A stretch of DNA of 35,532 bases, taken from assembly GCA_030833985.1 (NCBI GenBank), contig JAURGC010000006.1, positions 1 to 35,532 of the forward strand. Direction: 5' to 3'. Of the stretch, positions 9,526-17,276 are shown in pieces. Source of the stretch: Algoriphagus sp. Lineage in GTDB: Bacteria > Bacteroidota > Bacteroidia > Cytophagales > Cyclobacteriaceae. The position numbers and the translations under genes were made by a program. How positions within the stretch are numbered: the first letter of the stretch is position 1; each line of letters opens with the position of its first letter. The notes under the pieces are model-generated. The model saw only the letters and a program-made list of their open reading frames with translations. It was not told the origin of the DNA and made no database searches.

Positions 9526-9944
9526 TGGAAAAACCGTCCAGTATCCTGCTATTTGATGGGTATTGTGTCCTCTGTAACGCTACGGTGGATTTTGTTTTGA
9601 AGCAAGATAAAATGCAAAAGATTAGGGTTGGTGCCATGCAAAGCCCAGAAGGGCAACGCGTACTGAACTACTATGGCTTGCCCTCATCTTTTCAAGAATC
9701 GGTCGTGCTTGTCGACAACAGAAAAATTTACCTAGGAAGTACAGCCGCACTTAGACTCGCTAGATTATTGGGAGGAGGCTGGTCGTTGTTTTATCCTTTA
9801 ATTTTTATTCCACAAGGATGGAGAGACCGGATTTACCAGTGGATTGGTACGAATCGATATGCCTGGTTTGGCAAAAATAAAACCTGCAGAATGCCTTCCA
9901 ATACCGAAAAAAATCGATTCTTACGACTAAACCACCCACTTTAA
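9525..9944 (+). CDS. Thiol-disulfide oxidoreductase-like DCC family protein
   Basis: This 139-residue protein of the DCC (DUF393) family has the eponymous motif near the N-terminus, LLFDGYCVLCN, with the CXXC pair at residues 14 and 17. Members have a thioredoxin-like look and are assumed to exchange thiols, though activity is rarely shown. There is no signal peptide, but one hydrophobic patch (WSLFYPLIFIP) is present. Its ATG shares the A of the preceding TAA (TAATG), so translation is coupled to the large T9SS client. Its 3' end overlaps the converging SbtA-like gene by 4 bp. Whether it acts on the client's cysteines is an inference from position only. Confidence 0.87.
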   Translation: MEKPSSILLFDGYCVLCNATVDFVLKQDKMQKIRVGAMQSPEGQRVLNYYGLPSSFQESVVLVDNRKIYLGSTAALRLARLLGGGWSLFYPLIFIPQGWRDRIYQWIGTNRYAWFGKNKTCRMPSNTEKNRFLRLNHPL

Positions 9945-10900
9945 ACAGCGTGGATAATCATCCAATAAATGGGCATCCCAAGCGTAATATTAAATGGAAA
10001 GGTGATTGCCAGAGCCATGGGCACATACAATCCCTCGTCGGCTTCTGGATTGGAAAGCTTCATCGCTGCCGGAACGGCAATGTAGGAGGCCGAAGCAGCA
10101 AGAATCGCGAAAATTAGGCGGTCGCCCTCTTCAGGACTTATCCACTGGCTCGCGTAAGCAACCACCACCCCATTCACTAGCGGAACAAGGATTGCAAAAA
10201 GCCAAGAAATGTAACCTGTTTTAAAAAATACTTTCAACTTCCTTCCGCTTGTAATTCCCATATCCAATAAGAAAACAGCCAAAAAACCTTTAAAAATATC
10301 TGTTACAAAGGGCTTGATCCCTTCGGCTTGCTTTTCGTCTGCAATCAAGCCAATCACCAAACTACCTAGAATCAACAATACAGAACCATTAGTAAAGGCG
10401 TGGACCACAACCTGTCGCATTCCTCCTTCGGCCTTTGTAGGAGAAAATTTGCGAAGCAAAATCATCCCTGAAATTATTGCAGGGGCTTCCATCAAGGCCA
10501 TAACCGCCACCATGTACCCTCCAAAATTTGCTCCTTGTGTTTCTAGAAAAGCTGCTGCTGCCACAAAAGTTACTGCTGATATGGATCCATAAGCAGCTGC
10601 GATAGCAGCGGCATTCGGCACCCCAAGTTTTCGTTTCAGGAGAAAAAAAGTGTAAAGAGGAATAGAAGCTGAAAGAAATACCCCAAAAACCAAGGACCAA
10701 AGGATGGTAGAATTAAAAACACTATGCGATAATTCTTGCCCTCCTTTAAATCCAATGGAAATCATCAGGTAAAGGGCTATGAATTTGGCACTTGTGGAAG
10801 GAATTTCTAAATCGCTCTTCAACTTGACTGCTAAAACCCCCAAAACGAAAAAAAGCAGACTTGGATTGGTGAGGTTGTTGATTAGAATCTGAAAATCCAT
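9941..10900 (-). CDS. SbtA-like sodium-dependent bicarbonate transporter
   Basis: This 319-residue, highly hydrophobic protein of the SbtA/DUF897 family has roughly ten membrane segments in two halves, each with glycine- and alanine-rich helices (GVPNAAAIAAAYGSISAVTFVAAAA; LIFAILAASASYIAVPAAMKLSNPEAD). The family imports bicarbonate with sodium in cyanobacteria and is found in many heterotrophs, where it probably feeds carboxylation reactions. The start at ATG 10900 gives MDFQILINNLTNPSLLFFVLGVLAVKLKSDLEIP, the usual family beginning. It is divergent from a LysR regulator of the CbbR/CmpR type, which is the likely controller. No SbtB-like PII partner is visible nearby. The substrate in this organism is inferred from family. 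Confidence 0.88.
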   Translation of the reverse strand: MDFQILINNLTNPSLLFFVLGVLAVKLKSDLEIPSTSAKFIALYLMISIGFKGGQELSHSVFNSTILWSLVFGVFLSASIPLYTFFLLKRKLGVPNAAAIAAAYGSISAVTFVAAAAFLETQGANFGGYMVAVMALMEAPAIISGMILLRKFSPTKAEGGMRQVVVHAFTNGSVLLILGSLVIGLIADEKQAEGIKPFVTDIFKGFLAVFLLDMGITSGRKLKVFFKTGYISWLFAILVPLVNGVVVAYASQWISPEEGDRLIFAILAASASYIAVPAAMKLSNPEADEGLYVPMALAITFPFNITLGMPIYWMIIHAV

Positions 10901-10986
10901 GGCGCAAATATCCCCCTTCCTAGTTTTGAAAAAAAGTAAAACATAATTTTTTTTTATTCGTTATGCTTTTTAGATTAAATTACCTT
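10901..10986. promoter_or_regulatory. Divergent control region between the sbtA-like and lysR genes
   Basis: This 86-bp AT-rich region is shared by two divergent starts. It holds TAGTTTTG at 10921-10928, an exact plus-strand TAnnTTTG element for the regulator. It also holds inverted arms CATAA (10942-10946) and TTATG (10961-10965), and TTAGATTAA (10970-10978), a palindrome of the TTA...TAA type seen in CbbR sites. LysR proteins commonly bind such a region and control both themselves and the divergent gene. The exact operator is a guess. Confidence 0.4.
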
Positions 10987-11913
10987 ATGAATATAACCCT
11001 TCACCAACTCAAAGCTTTTCAAGCTGTTTCTAAGTTTCAAAGCATTACAAAAGCTGCTGAAGCCATGAGTATGACACAGCCAGCAGTTTCCATTCAGCTG
11101 AAAAATTTACAGGAACAATTTGAGGTCCCCCTTACTGAAATCATTGGAAAGCAAATTCACATCACTGAATTTGGACAAGAATTGGTGGATACAGCAGATC
11201 GGATTTTTGGAGAACTTGGACAAATCGAAGAGAAAATGCTAGACCTGAAAGGGCTCCTTGGAGGAAAAATCCGAATTTCTGCAGTTTCAACAGGAAAATA
11301 CATCATTCCCTACTTGATGGCAGATTTCATGAAACTCCACCCCCATGTAGAAATCAGCCTGGAAGTTTCCAATCGATATAATGTCTTGGCTCATTTACAA
11401 GAAAACAGTACTGATTTGGCTTTAGTGTCTTTATGGCCCGAGGAATTGGATTTGGAAAGTATTCAGCTCGCAGAAAATAAATGGTATTTGGCTTGCTCTC
11501 CCGAAAAAAAAGAGACCTATGCTTCAGCCATTCAAGAAGGGAAATGGGGAAAAATACCCTTTTTACTTCGAGAAAAAGGTTCTGGAACCCGTACGATGAT
11601 GGAAAGGTTTTTTCAAGAACGCAATATTCATGTAGAAAGCAATTTAGAACTTGCCACAAACGAAGCGGTCAAGCAGGCAGTCATGGCTGGCTTGGGTGCC
11701 TCTTTACTTTCCAATTTTTCTATGGCACAAGAAATCAAGGAAGGACGAATTTCTCTTTTGGAATTACCGGGTCTTCCGCTAAAAGCAGATTGGAAACTTA
11801 TCTGGCTGAAGCAAAAAAAGCATTCTCCTGCAGTCAAGGCTTTTATCCGATGGCTTTCCGAAAATCGAAAAAAAGTCCTTTCAACTCATTTCCCTACTTT
11901 AGAGAGCTTTTAA
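10987..11913 (+). CDS. LysR-family transcriptional regulator (CbbR/CmpR-like)
   Basis: The protein has 308 residues from ATG 10987 (MNITLHQLKAFQAVSK), the standard LysR start; ATG 10963 would add eight residues. The N-terminal winged helix-turn-helix is clear: FQSITKAAEAMSMTQPAVSIQLKNLQEQFEVPLTEIIGKQIHITEFGQEL. It is followed by the linker helix and a periplasmic-binding-protein-like effector domain (KIRISAVSTGKYIIPYLMADFMKLHPHVEISLEV...). The QPAVSIQLK and 'HLTD/HITE' spellings are closest to the CbbR/CmpR branch that controls carbon fixation and bicarbonate uptake genes. With the divergent SbtA-like gene this suggests a local bicarbonate-uptake switch. The effector is unknown. Confidence 0.9.
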   Translation: MNITLHQLKAFQAVSKFQSITKAAEAMSMTQPAVSIQLKNLQEQFEVPLTEIIGKQIHITEFGQELVDTADRIFGELGQIEEKMLDLKGLLGGKIRISAVSTGKYIIPYLMADFMKLHPHVEISLEVSNRYNVLAHLQENSTDLALVSLWPEELDLESIQLAENKWYLACSPEKKETYASAIQEGKWGKIPFLLREKGSGTRTMMERFFQERNIHVESNLELATNEAVKQAVMAGLGASLLSNFSMAQEIKEGRISLLELPGLPLKADWKLIWLKQKKHSPAVKAFIRWLSENRKKVLSTHFPTLESF

Positions 11914-11942
11914 GGTCCTATCCAATGGCTTCCAAAAAATCC

Positions 11943-11950
11943 TATATTTG
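11943..11950 (+). promoter_or_regulatory. Predicted -7 element of the fabD promoter
   Basis: TATATTTG matches TAnnTTTG exactly and lies 26 bp before the fabD ATG, in the 62-bp gap after lysR. No good TTTG is seen at the -33 distance, so this is only half a promoter by pattern. Confidence 0.35.
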
Positions 11951-11975
11951 GGACTTGAAAATTTCATCTATACCA

Positions 11976-12851
11976 ATGAAAGCGATTGTATTTCCGGGCC
12001 AAGGAGCCCAATTCCCAGGAATGGGAAAATCCCTTTACGAAGAAAGTCCAGAGGCCAAAGCCTTGTTTGAAAAAGCAAACGAAATCTTAGGGTTCCGAAT
12101 AACCGATATCCTCTTTGAGGGTACAGAAGAGGAACTCAAGCAAACCAAGGTCACGCAACCTGCTATCTTTTTGCACTCGGTCATTCTCGCAAAAACTACT
12201 CCCAACTTCGCTCCTGAAATGGTAGCAGGACATTCCTTAGGAGAATTTTCTGCCCTGGTAGCAAATGGTGTTTTGAGTTTTGAAGATGGGCTAGCACTTG
12301 TATTTCAGCGCGCACTCGCCATGCAAGAAGCCTGTGAGATCAACCCCTCCTCCATGGCAGCAATCCTTGGATTGGATGACCAAGTGGTCGAAGAAATCTG
12401 TGCCGGAATATCGGGAGAAATCGTAGTCGCCGCCAATTACAACTGTCCCGGACAATTGGTGATCTCCGGATCCACCAAGGGGATAGAAATTGCCTGTGAA
12501 TTACTCAAAATAGCTGGAGCCAAAAGAGCCTTGCCACTCCCAGTAGGTGGTGCTTTCCATTCTCCCTTGATGGAGCCTGCCCGGGAGAAACTTCAAAAAG
12601 CAATTGAAGAAACTGAGTTCCATCCTCCAACCTGTCCAATCTATCAAAATGTAAGTACAACAGCTGTTGTTGAGGTAGCTAGTATTAAAGCAAACTTGAT
12701 TGCCCAACTAACTGCCCCTGTAAAATGGACCCAATCTGTGCAACAGATGGTCGCCGATGGAGCTACAGAATTTATAGAATGTGGACCGGGAAAAGTTCTA
12801 CAAGGGCTCGTAAAAAAAATTCACCCCGAAGCAATCGTATCTGGTTTATAG
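11976..12851 (+). CDS. fabD: Malonyl-CoA-[acyl-carrier-protein] S-malonyltransferase
   Basis: The true start is ATG 11976 (MKAIVFPGQGAQFPGMG), giving 291 residues; the track start at 11481 lies inside lysR in another frame. The enzyme moves the malonyl group from CoA to acyl carrier protein to start fatty acid elongation, in the cytoplasm. The N-terminal PGQGAQ motif, the nucleophile elbow AGHSLGEFSAL (Ser near residue 87) and the GGAFHSPLM motif with the catalytic His are all present. The ending PGKVLQGLVKKI is typical. It stands alone here, away from other fab genes, with its own likely promoter and a strong terminator after the TAG stop. Confidence 0.97.
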   Translation: MKAIVFPGQGAQFPGMGKSLYEESPEAKALFEKANEILGFRITDILFEGTEEELKQTKVTQPAIFLHSVILAKTTPNFAPEMVAGHSLGEFSALVANGVLSFEDGLALVFQRALAMQEACEINPSSMAAILGLDDQVVEEICAGISGEIVVAANYNCPGQLVISGSTKGIEIACELLKIAGAKRALPLPVGGAFHSPLMEPAREKLQKAIEETEFHPPTCPIYQNVSTTAVVEVASIKANLIAQLTAPVKWTQSVQQMVADGATEFIECGPGKVLQGLVKKIHPEAIVSGL

Positions 12852-12856
12852 CCGTC

Positions 12857-12886
12857 AATGCTCACCTAATCGGGTGAGCATTTTTT
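12857..12886 (+). terminator. Rho-independent terminator of fabD
   Basis: AATGCTCACC and GGTGAGCATT form a perfect 10-bp stem with a 6-nt loop, followed by a run of T residues. It begins 5 bp after the fabD stop. On the opposite strand it lies just past the folK stop but lacks a T-run there, so it mainly serves fabD. Confidence 0.88.
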
Positions 12887-13379
12887 ATTTGGCTTGCTTC
12901 CAAATTGAAATCTGACCTTGATCGGTGCATTCAGCAAGTAGCTCAAGGGTAGTTTTTCCCAAAATTGGATGGATTTTTTTTGGAAGAATTTCAGCCAAAG
13001 GCTGCAGCACAAAACTCCGCTGCGAAAGGAAAGGATGTGGGATGGTTAGGGATGAACTGTTACAAATTTGGTCTCCAAAATAAAGAATATCAATATCAAT
13101 GGTGCGGTCTCCCCAATGCTGCTCCCGAGTTCGTCCCAGCGAAAGCTCAATAGCCTGAGTCAGTTGTAACAATGCTAAAGGCTCTAAACTGGTAGTGATA
13201 AGGAGCACCTGGTTCAAAAAACTCCCATTTTCAGCTACTCCACCCCAGGCTTCTGTTTCATAAACTTGGGAGCTAGAAATAAGAATCACCTCACGAGATA
13301 AAGCCTCCCTCGCTCTAGCCAGATAGCTAAAGCGATCTCCTTTATTCCCTCCGATTCCCAGGACAACTTCTGTTTGCAT
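12885..13379 (-). CDS. folK: 2-amino-4-hydroxy-6-hydroxymethyldihydropteridine diphosphokinase
   Basis: This 164-residue HPPK transfers pyrophosphate from ATP to the pterin in folate synthesis. Visible signatures are LGIGGNKGDRFSYLARA at the start (usual form LGSNLGDR), the VYETEAWGG stretch that contacts the pterin, FLNQVL, the core RTREQHWGDRTIDIDILYFG with the Mg-binding Asp pair, and IPHPFLSQRSFVLQPLAEI near the end. The length is normal for the single-domain enzyme. The gene is convergent with fabD and divergent from sppA, with 69 bp between the two starts. No other folate gene is nearby. Confidence 0.96.
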   Translation of the reverse strand: MQTEVVLGIGGNKGDRFSYLARAREALSREVILISSSQVYETEAWGGVAENGSFLNQVLLITTSLEPLALLQLTQAIELSLGRTREQHWGDRTIDIDILYFGDQICNSSSLTIPHPFLSQRSFVLQPLAEILPKKIHPILGKTTLELLAECTDQGQISIWKQAK

Positions 13380-13396
13380 GACTCGCTTGGATATTT

Positions 13397-13429
13397 TTTG
13401 TAAAGCTGTCTCAAATTAGGTTAATTTTA
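13397..13429 (+). promoter_or_regulatory. Predicted promoter of sppA
   Basis: TTTG at 13397-13400 is followed after 21 nt by TAATTTTA at 13422-13429, one base off TAnnTTTG. The spacing is in the accepted range, and the start codon lies about 20 bp further. It sits in the short spacer divergent from folK. Confidence 0.4.
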
Positions 13430-13448
13430 CAGTCAAAATTAATCTATT

Positions 13449-15215
13449 ATGAAGTTTCTAGGAAATGTATTGGCAGTCATTGTGGGCCTTTTCGTGTTTA
13501 GCATAGTTGCTTTCTTGCTATTTTTTGGTCTCATTGGAATCGCTGCTTCCTCTTCTGAAAAAGAAGTTAGCCTAGCTGAAAACACCATCCTACACCTAGA
13601 TCTGAATGGTCGGACTTTAGTGGAGCGTACCTCAGAGGAAGATTTGGCATTTGGTTCTTTTTTAAATCCTTTTGGCGGAGAAAATACTGCTGGTTTGGTC
13701 AATCTTAAAAAAGCAATTGCCGAAGCCAAGACCAATGAGAACATCAAAGGAATCTATTTGAATGCGGGACTTTTCGGTGCAGGACAGGCTGGATTGCTAG
13801 AGCTACGCGAAGCCTTACAAGATTTTAAAGAATCCGATAAATTCATTGTAGCCTACGATGAAGCCTATTCAGAAGGGGGCTATTTTTTAGCTTCTATTGC
13901 TGATGAAATATACTTGAACCCTTTGGGGGGCATTGACTTCAACGGCTTCTCATCTGAAGGAATCTTTCTGAAAGGATTTTTTGAAAAGGCAGGGATCAAA
14001 CCAGAAGTTTTTCGTGTTGGTGAATTTAAAAGTGCAGTAGAGCCTTTCATTTTGGACAAAATGAGCCCAGAAAACCGCCTGCAAACTCAGTATTTCTTAG
14101 ACGACATTAACCAACATGCCCTAGCCTTGATTGCAGAAGCTCGTGGAATTCCTACCGATAGCATCCGGGTAATTAACAATCAGATGTTGGTCCGGAAGCC
14201 AATAGATGCCGTTACCTACAAACTTGCCACCGCTCTTAAATACGAGGATGAAGTACACAGTATTCTTAAGGGAAAATTAGGTCTACAGGAGAAGGATCAG
14301 ATTTCTACCATCAATGCAACTGAACTTGGAGGTCTCGCAAAAAGCAAAAATATCACCTCTAAAAATCGAATTGCCGTTATACTTGCTGAGGGGGATATTG
14401 TAGATGGGAATGTAGAAGGTGCAATTAGCTCAGAAAAGTTTGCTAAGGAAATTCGTAAGGCTCGGAAGGATGAAAATATCAAAGCCATTGTCTTGCGTGT
14501 GAATTCACCAGGAGGATCTATCCTTGCTTCGGAAGTCATTTGGAGAGAAATGGGGGAGGCCAAGAAGGCCAAGCCACTCATTGTATCCATGGGAGAAGTT
14601 GCTGCCTCTGGAGGCTATTACATTGCTACACCGGCAGATACTATTGTGGCACAGCCCACTACCATTACGGGCTCTATTGGGATTTTTGGAATCCTATTCA
14701 ATGTGCAAGAGCTCATCAATGATAAGTTAGGAGTGACTACGGATGTGGTCGCTACCGGAGAATTCTCAGATTTAGGAAATATGGCTAGACCTTTGACTGA
14801 GGTGGAGCGTACCATCATCCAATCGAGTGTAGAGGATGGCTATGAGACTTTCATTTCTCGAGTTGCAGAAGGTAGGGGCATGCACCCCGATTCAGTTCGA
14901 AAAGTAGCTTCTGGAAGAGTTTGGACTGGCACACAAGCCAAGGCCAGAGGATTAGTCGATGTATTGGGGGGCTTAGATACGGCCGTGGGTATTGCAGCAG
15001 CGAAGATTAAAGCAGGGGAAGATTTTAGAGTAGTGTATTATCCGGAAAAGAAGCCTTGGTTTGAAGAACTACTGATGAACTTCTCCGATCAAGTACAAGT
15101 TCGCATCCTTCAATCACAACTTGGAGAGCAGTACCCGCTCTACCAAAAAATTCAGAAACTGAAAAACTACCAAGGCGTGCAAGTACGTATGCCCCAAGAA
15201 CTAGTAATCAAATAA
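13449..15215 (+). CDS. sppA: Signal peptide peptidase SppA, 67K type
   Basis: This 588-residue membrane-bound serine protease degrades leftover signal peptides. An N-terminal membrane anchor (residues 5-33, VLAVIVGLFVFSIVAFLLFFGLIGIA) is followed by two tandem ClpP/crotonase-like halves. The Ser/Lys dyad of the double-length family is intact: Lys194 in VGEFKSAVEPF from the first half and Ser387 in MGEVAASGGYYIA from the second. Other conserved stretches are RVNSPGGSILASE and ITGSIGIFGI. The length matches the 67K type rather than the short archaeal/Bacillus form. It is monocistronic by position, with its own likely promoter and a strong terminator. Confidence 0.96.
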   Translation: MKFLGNVLAVIVGLFVFSIVAFLLFFGLIGIAASSSEKEVSLAENTILHLDLNGRTLVERTSEEDLAFGSFLNPFGGENTAGLVNLKKAIAEAKTNENIKGIYLNAGLFGAGQAGLLELREALQDFKESDKFIVAYDEAYSEGGYFLASIADEIYLNPLGGIDFNGFSSEGIFLKGFFEKAGIKPEVFRVGEFKSAVEPFILDKMSPENRLQTQYFLDDINQHALALIAEARGIPTDSIRVINNQMLVRKPIDAVTYKLATALKYEDEVHSILKGKLGLQEKDQISTINATELGGLAKSKNITSKNRIAVILAEGDIVDGNVEGAISSEKFAKEIRKARKDENIKAIVLRVNSPGGSILASEVIWREMGEAKKAKPLIVSMGEVAASGGYYIATPADTIVAQPTTITGSIGIFGILFNVQELINDKLGVTTDVVATGEFSDLGNMARPLTEVERTIIQSSVEDGYETFISRVAEGRGMHPDSVRKVASGRVWTGTQAKARGLVDVLGGLDTAVGIAAAKIKAGEDFRVVYYPEKKPWFEELLMNFSDQVQVRILQSQLGEQYPLYQKIQKLKNYQGVQVRMPQELVIK

Positions 15216-15221
15216 TATTCT

Positions 15222-15260
15222 AAACAAAAAACTCAGCATTTCTGCTGAGTTTTTTGTTTT
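15222..15260. terminator. Bidirectional terminator between sppA and the flavin reductase gene
   Basis: A perfect 17-bp stem with a 4-nt loop (TTTC) centres on ACTCAGCA/TGCTGAGT and is flanked by A- and T-runs, so it has U-tails in both directions. It begins 6 bp after the sppA stop. It could also stop transcripts from the converging flavin reductase gene. Confidence 0.9.
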
Positions 15261-15405
15261 CGGATTATCCGCCAACCAAAGAAAAATAAGGTTTAACATT
15301 CATTTTAATGGGCTCTGGTCGCGGGGCAGTCGTCTGTGATCGATTTTCCGAAGGATTTCAAAATCTTAAACAACCGGTAAGATTGCAGCCAATCCTACTT
15401 TGTTT
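15261..15405. other. Convergent spacer without recognisable content
   Basis: After the terminator there are about 145 bp before the end of the converging gene. I see no ORF, hairpin or repeat of note. Confidence 0.3.
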
Positions 15406-16299
15406 TTAAATTTTTTGCAAAAGAATTTTCCATGCCAAATCAACATTGCCGGCTTCTAATTCTTCCTTGGCCCAACGGTGCAGGTGCTCGATCCAGGATT
15501 CTTCATCCAAGCGGAAGCGGCGCCTACTATCCTCCAGGTCTTCTCTGGCAGAAAAAAGAGCAATTTCTTCCGGACTTGGAAGCTGCTTCACATTACCTAA
15601 TCTCCCGAGATTATTCGCACTGAGTACTGGACTGCTCCGAATTTCTTCTGGAATTTGATCTACCCCAATTCCTATGGTAGTCAATGGTTTGGGGATTTGA
15701 AATAAGGAGTCTTCGTTGATTTTGGTATACCAATTGCCTCCCAATCGGGCTACTGGATCTAGCTTGAGTGGGGCTATAGCTCCCGATGAATCGAGGATAT
15801 TTTCATTCAGGTGAATTTGAAGTATTTCACCAATCACCAAATTCCCAGCCCCTCCTTGATCGCCTAAAGGGATCACCTGTTGCACCTTGCATTCAAACGC
15901 TACCGGAGACTCCTTAACGCGTGGCGGAGCCACCAAATGGGAAGGTAAAGCTGTTAATCCTGCTTTCACGAATTCGTTAACACCCTTCGGGTATTCCGTA
16001 CTTGCAAGAGACATCTGTTCAACCAAATCATAGCCTACCACATGGATTACCACTTCAGGTACCTCAAGTATGTTATCTAAGGTATGCTTGGTGGTGTTAT
16101 CACGTACTTTTCGAGAAGGGGAAAAAACAAGGATAGGAGGATTGGCACTAAAGAGATTAAAAAAAGAAAAAGGGCTCAAATTGACATCTCCAGCAGCATT
16201 AATCGTACTTGCAAAAGCAATCGGCCTTGGGCAAATCGCTCCTTGCAAGAGGTTTTGAAGTTCAGCCGTGGATAGGTCTTTGGGATTGATTGTTTTCAT
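15406..16299 (-). CDS. Flavin reductase family protein (FMN-binding split barrel)
   Basis: This 297-residue protein of the flavin-reductase-like, FMN-binding split-barrel family has an N-terminal half with the usual order: CPRPIAFASTINAAGDVNLSPFSFFNLFSANPPILVFSP, then RKVRDNTTKHTLDNI for phosphate and flavin contact, and YPKGVNEFVKAGL. At nearly 300 residues it is longer than the 160-200 of simple flavin reductases; the extra C-terminal stretch (about 200-297) is acidic and helical, with no motif I recognise. The substrate is unknown; relatives reduce flavins or act with aromatic oxygenases. It is cytoplasmic and divergent from a secreted EEP-family gene, 62 bp apart. Confidence is high for the fold, low for the reaction. 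Confidence 0.88.
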   Translation of the reverse strand: MKTINPKDLSTAELQNLLQGAICPRPIAFASTINAAGDVNLSPFSFFNLFSANPPILVFSPSRKVRDNTTKHTLDNILEVPEVVIHVVGYDLVEQMSLASTEYPKGVNEFVKAGLTALPSHLVAPPRVKESPVAFECKVQQVIPLGDQGGAGNLVIGEILQIHLNENILDSSGAIAPLKLDPVARLGGNWYTKINEDSLFQIPKPLTTIGIGVDQIPEEIRSSPVLSANNLGRLGNVKQLPSPEEIALFSAREDLEDSRRRFRLDEESWIEHLHRWAKEELEAGNVDLAWKILLQKI

Positions 16300-16361
16300 T
16301 TCATGAAATTAATTGGCAATTTTAAGAGATACCCAACAATTCACGAATTAGTTTCCAACTT

Positions 16362-17210
16362 ATGTCTCGTTCACGAACCACAGCGCTATTTTCTTTCCTT
16401 TTGCTTTTCCTGCTTTTTGCTACCTCATTAGCAGCACAAACGCATCGAATTGCCACCTTTAATATTCGATGGGACAACCCAAACGATGTGGGCAACCTCT
16501 GGAAAGATCGTGCGACGCAAGTCATCCAATTGATTCAATTTCATCAAATTGGAATTGTAGGTACCCAAGAGGTATTGGCACATCAGCTGACTGAACTCAG
16601 CAAAGGACTTGGATTTGCTTCTATTGGCGTTGGAAGGGATGATGGTGCGACGAAGGGAGAGTTTTCACCGATCCATTACGATTCTGTTCGCTACAAGCTG
16701 GAAGATTCTGGCACATTTTGGTTGTCACCAAGTCCAGAAGTACCAAGCAAGGGATGGGACGCTGCATTAAATCGCATTTGCAGCTGGGGTAAATTTATCT
16801 CAGCAGAAGGGGAACGATTCTACGTATTCAATGTGCATTATGACCATATTGGTCAGCAAGCCCGAGCCGAAAGCAGCAAATTGGTCCTTTCTAAAATCAA
16901 AGAAATCAACCGAGAAGAGCTTCCGGTGATCTGGATGGGAGATTTCAATGTGGAACCCGAAAATCCTGCTTACCAAGTTATTTTTAACCACGAAAGTTGG
17001 AAAGATGCACGGTTGATCTCCAAACTTCCCTCCTATGGCCCGAGAGGTACCTTTACAGGTTTTGACTGGGATCGAATGCCCGCTGGCATCATCGATCATA
17101 TTTTTGTGCAGGGCGAGATTGAGGTATTGCGCCATGGCATCCTCACAGACAACTACGGCAAAAAATACCCATCAGATCATTTTCCAGTGCTAGTTGAATT
17201 GAAGTTTTAG
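16362..17210 (+). CDS. Secreted endonuclease/exonuclease/phosphatase family protein
   Basis: This 282-residue protein has a signal peptide (TALFSFLLLFLLFATSLAAQ, cleavage near residue 25) and the four-layer fold of the DNase I/sphingomyelinase superfamily. Core motifs are in order: ATFNIRWDNP, VGTQEVL (metal-binding Glu), GRDDGATKGEFSPI, VFNVHYDHIGQQAR (catalytic His), WMGDFNVEPENP (Asp/Asn), GTFTGFDW, IDHIFV, and SDHFPVLVEL with the terminal catalytic His. The length fits the compact Bacteroidota group often found near carbohydrate utilisation genes, but no such gene is adjacent here. It acts in the periplasm or outside; a phosphodiesterase or phosphatase role is likely, and the substrate cannot be read from sequence. 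Confidence 0.93.
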   Translation: MSRSRTTALFSFLLLFLLFATSLAAQTHRIATFNIRWDNPNDVGNLWKDRATQVIQLIQFHQIGIVGTQEVLAHQLTELSKGLGFASIGVGRDDGATKGEFSPIHYDSVRYKLEDSGTFWLSPSPEVPSKGWDAALNRICSWGKFISAEGERFYVFNVHYDHIGQQARAESSKLVLSKIKEINREELPVIWMGDFNVEPENPAYQVIFNHESWKDARLISKLPSYGPRGTFTGFDWDRMPAGIIDHIFVQGEIEVLRHGILTDNYGKKYPSDHFPVLVELKF

Positions 17211-17221
17211 TCACCGATCAA

Positions 17222-17261
17222 ACAAAAAACGATGATTCAATATTGAATCATCGTTTTTTGT
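17222..17261. terminator. Bidirectional terminator: 40-bp perfect palindrome
   Basis: A perfect 40-bp palindrome centred on CAATATTG begins 12 bp after the EEP gene stop and ends 15 bp before the pgk stop. The outer part is A6/T6, so each strand has a hairpin followed by a T-run. It should terminate both converging transcripts. Confidence 0.9.
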
Positions 17262-17276
17262 AAATCATTGGGTAGC

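Noticed and set aside
11481-11975. Upstream extension of the fabD ORF
   Set aside because: It lies mostly within lysR in another frame, and MKAIVFPGQGAQ at 11976 is the normal FabD start.
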